Of a DNA stretch of 7,925 nucleotides, positions 6,398 to 7,925 are shown in pieces. Under the pieces are notes generated by a model. It was not told the DNA's origin and did not search any database. It saw nothing but the letters and a program-made list of their open reading frames with translations. The DNA comes from Chloroflexota bacterium. GTDB lineage: Bacteria; Chloroflexota; Limnocylindria; Limnocylindrales; CSP1-4. The first letter of the stretch is position 1, and each line of letters opens with the position of its first letter. The position numbers were made by a program, and so were the translations under genes. Where the stretch lies: positions 1 to 7,925 of the forward strand of contig JACDAV010000368.1 of the NCBI GenBank assembly GCA_013695255.1. The letters are read 5' to 3'.

Positions 6398-7345
6398 TCA
6401 GGCGGCGAGCCGCTCGGCAGCCCGAAGCCGCGCACTCCGGGCACGCGGGTTGGCGGCGATCTCCGTTGGGCTCGGCGTCACCGAGCGGCGGGTCACGAGA
6501 CGAAGGCGGGGGCTCCGGCCGCACACGCAGACCGGCACCTCCGGCGGGCAGACGCAGCCGCGCCGCTCGGCCTGGAAGAAGCGCTTGACGATCCGGTCCT
6601 CGAGTGAGTGGTAGCTCAGGACGACCAGCCGGCCACCGGGTCGGAGCAGGTCGAGCGCCGCGGTGAGACCGTCCTCGAGCGCGTCGAGCTCCTCGTTCAC
6701 CGCGATCCGGAGCGCCTGGAAGATCCGGGTCGCCGGGTGGATCCGCCGGCGGCCGGGCGGCGTCCGCGGCGCGACGCGCTCGACCAGGCCGGCCAGCTCC
6801 TCCGCCGTCCGGATCGGGGACACGGCCCGCTCGGCGACGATCGCCCGCGCGATCCGGGGCGCGTGCGGCTCCTCGCCATAGCGGCGGAACAGGGCCGTCA
6901 GCTCGGCGGCGTCGAGGCTGGCGACCAGCTCCGCCGCCGGTACCCCGCGCGTCGCGTCGAAGCGCATGTCGAGCGGCCCGCCGGTACGGATGCCGAAGCC
7001 CCGCTCGGCGTCGCCGAGCTGGAAGCTCGACAGGCCCAGGTCGAACAGGCAGCCGTCGACGGCGCCGAAGCCCGCCTCCGGCGCCACGCGGCCGAGCGCC
7101 CGGAAGTTCGACTGGCGGAGCACGAGGCGGTCCCCGAACCGGGGACGGAGGAGGCGATCGACCCTGGCGATGGCCGCCCCATCGGCGTCGAGCCCGAGGA
7201 GGCGGCCATCAGGATCGGTCGCCCCCAGGATCCGCTCGGTGTGCCCACCGCCGCCCAGCGTGGCGTCGATCTGGAGACTGCCGGGCGCAGGCGCGAGCAT
7301 GGTCACGACCTCCTCCGCCAGCACCGGCAGGTGCCCAGGCTCCAT
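6398..7345 (-). CDS. rsmH: 16S rRNA (cytosine(1402)-N(4))-methyltransferase RsmH (MraW)
   Basis: SAM-dependent enzyme that methylates N4 of C1402 in the ribosomal decoding centre, commonly the second gene of dcw clusters. From the ATG at 7343-7345 the product has 315 residues, the usual family length. It begins MEPGHLPVLAEEVV, the expected HxPVL start. Visible motifs: SAM-binding IDATLGGGGHTE (26-37); LGLDADG (50-56); FDLGLSSFQL (101-110); GPLDMRFD (123-130); YGEEPHAPRIARAI (156-169); HPATRIFQALRIAVNEEL (203-220); LSYHSLEDRIVK (243-254); and a C-terminal cysteine pair of pairs (C264/C266 and C273/C275) flanking PPEVPV. An in-frame ATG at 7394-7396, 9 nt after the mraZ stop, would add 17 residues. 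The internal start is preferred because of its Shine-Dalgarno sequence and because the extra residues do not resemble the family. Confidence 0.95.
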   Translation of the reverse strand: MEPGHLPVLAEEVVTMLAPAPGSLQIDATLGGGGHTERILGATDPDGRLLGLDADGAAIARVDRLLRPRFGDRLVLRQSNFRALGRVAPEAGFGAVDGCLFDLGLSSFQLGDAERGFGIRTGGPLDMRFDATRGVPAAELVASLDAAELTALFRRYGEEPHAPRIARAIVAERAVSPIRTAEELAGLVERVAPRTPPGRRRIHPATRIFQALRIAVNEELDALEDGLTAALDLLRPGGRLVVLSYHSLEDRIVKRFFQAERRGCVCPPEVPVCVCGRSPRLRLVTRRSVTPSPTEIAANPRARSARLRAAERLAA

Positions 7346-7347
7346 CT

Positions 7348-7354
7348 CTCCTCC
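7348..7354 (-). promoter_or_regulatory. Ribosome binding site supporting the internal rsmH start
   Basis: The minus strand reads GGAGGAG, with GGAGG at 7350-7354, four bases from the ATG at 7343-7345. The upstream candidate ATG at 7394-7396 has only a GGGGA run overlapping the end of mraZ. The stronger site, together with homology at the N-terminus, favours the shorter protein. The spacing is slightly short. Confidence 0.6.
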
Positions 7355-7405
7355 ACCAACCGAACGACGGATCCCGAGCGGACCCTGAGAGCGCATATGG
7401 TTCCC

Positions 7406-7834
7406 CTAGATCCCGAGGCCATCGAGGGCCTGCGCGAGGGAGTCGGGGTCCTCCAGCTCGCGCTTGTAGTCGTCCCAGTTCGCCGGCGACCAGATCTCCG
7501 CGTGGTCGCGCGAGCCGACGATCACGGCCTCGTCCGCGAGACCGGCGCTCTCCCGCAGCCGCGCCGGCAGGACCACGCGGCCCTGACGGTCCAGCTCGAA
7601 CTCGAAGGCACTGGCGAAGATGAAGCGCTGGAAGAGGCGCGACGGGCGATCCGTGATCGGCAGCCCAGCGACCTTGGCCGACAAGGCGTCCCATCCCTCC
7701 CTGGTGTGGATCGCGAGGCAGTCGTCGAGCCAGCGGGAGACGACGGCTCCAGCCGCGAGCTGCGGGCGGAATTTCGACGGGACGGCGATCCGTCCCTTGT
7801 CGTCCACCGAGTGCCGGTACTCGCCGGTGAACAC
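7406..7834 (-). CDS. mraZ: MraZ, transcriptional regulator of the dcw cluster
   Basis: DNA-binding protein of the SpoVT/AbrB-like fold that usually binds direct repeats in its own promoter and controls the operon; it is normally the first dcw gene. The 142-residue product matches the family length. It has the two tandem swapped-hairpin half domains: MFTGEYRHSVDDKGRIAVPSK over residues 1-21, and DRQGRVVLPARLRESAGL (82-99). The start is GTG at 7832-7834; the product matches the canonical MFxGEYxHxxDxKGR N-terminus, so no upstream start is needed. Only a weak GGG lies about 11 nt upstream. The 91 nt between this start and the window edge contain no promoter or MraZ box that I can call with confidence. 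The gene ends 9 nt before the first possible rsmH start and 60 nt before the preferred one. Confidence 0.95.
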   Translation of the reverse strand: MFTGEYRHSVDDKGRIAVPSKFRPQLAAGAVVSRWLDDCLAIHTREGWDALSAKVAGLPITDRPSRLFQRFIFASAFEFELDRQGRVVLPARLRESAGLADEAVIVGSRDHAEIWSPANWDDYKRELEDPDSLAQALDGLGI

Positions 7835-7925
7835 CTGGGTCGATCCCTGCTAGTGCGGCGAGTCCGTCATCCCGTCGGCATCGCCGGTGTCATGTGGCCA
7901 GCTGGCGGGACCGGGAGCCGGGTAG

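Noticed and set aside
7866..7905. Weak inverted repeat CGCCGG/CTGGCG upstream of mraZ.
   Set aside because: The stem is six pairs with a G-U and a 14-nt loop, has no U-tract, and is easily expected by chance in this GC-rich DNA.
7835..7925. Possible MraZ box or promoter upstream of mraZ, including two GGGAT occurrences 26 nt apart and a GACGG repeat.
   Set aside because: The repeats are short, imperfectly spaced and unlike the regularly phased TGGG-type boxes I know. No convincing -35/-10 pair is visible, and the region is cut by the window edge.

Overview
This 7.9-kb window is almost entirely one minus-strand operon: the division and cell wall (dcw) cluster of a high-GC bacterium. In transcription order, from the right edge to the left edge, it carries mraZ, rsmH (mraW), an unrecognised 65-codon gene for a small basic protein, a small ftsL-like gene, a class B penicillin-binding protein (ftsI/pbpB type), murF, mraY and murD. 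The murD gene runs off the left edge. No RNA gene, mobile element, CRISPR array or clear terminator is visible, and every plus-strand open frame looks like a high-GC shadow.

The organism has strong G/C preference at third codon positions and uses GTG starts often: mraZ, the small gene, murF, mraY and murD all appear to start with GTG. Several protein signatures recall Chloroflexota more than Actinobacteria or Proteobacteria, notably MurD with NDSQGTQPD where most homologues have NDSKATN. This is a judgement from memory of the families, not a phylogeny. The taxon is best stated as a probable high-GC Chloroflexota-like lineage.

Layout: 7835-7925 is the leader upstream of mraZ. 7406-7834 is mraZ (regulator). 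6398-7345 is rsmH (16S rRNA methyltransferase), possibly starting at 7396. 6314-6397 is a short gap with a strong Shine-Dalgarno sequence. 6116-6313 is the small basic protein. 5730-6116 is the FtsL-like bitopic protein. 3858-5714 is the septal transpeptidase. 2353-3861 is murF, 1352-2356 is mraY, and 1-1355 is murD (3' end outside the window).

MurD and MurF are cytoplasmic ligases that build the UDP-MurNAc-pentapeptide. MraY loads that precursor onto undecaprenyl phosphate in the membrane to make lipid I. The class B PBP cross-links the finished peptidoglycan at the septum, with the FtsL-like protein as its probable divisome partner. MraZ is the usual transcriptional regulator of such operons. 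Most junctions overlap or nearly so: TGATG between the small gene and ftsL, and GTGA at PBP/murF (candidate start), murF/mraY and mraY/murD.

Points of interest are the absence of murE from its usual slot between ftsI and murF, the unrecognised small gene, an alanine in place of the last P-loop glycine of MurF, and the changed MurD signatures. I see no evidence of a wholly new multi-gene system; the small gene is the best candidate for something undescribed.
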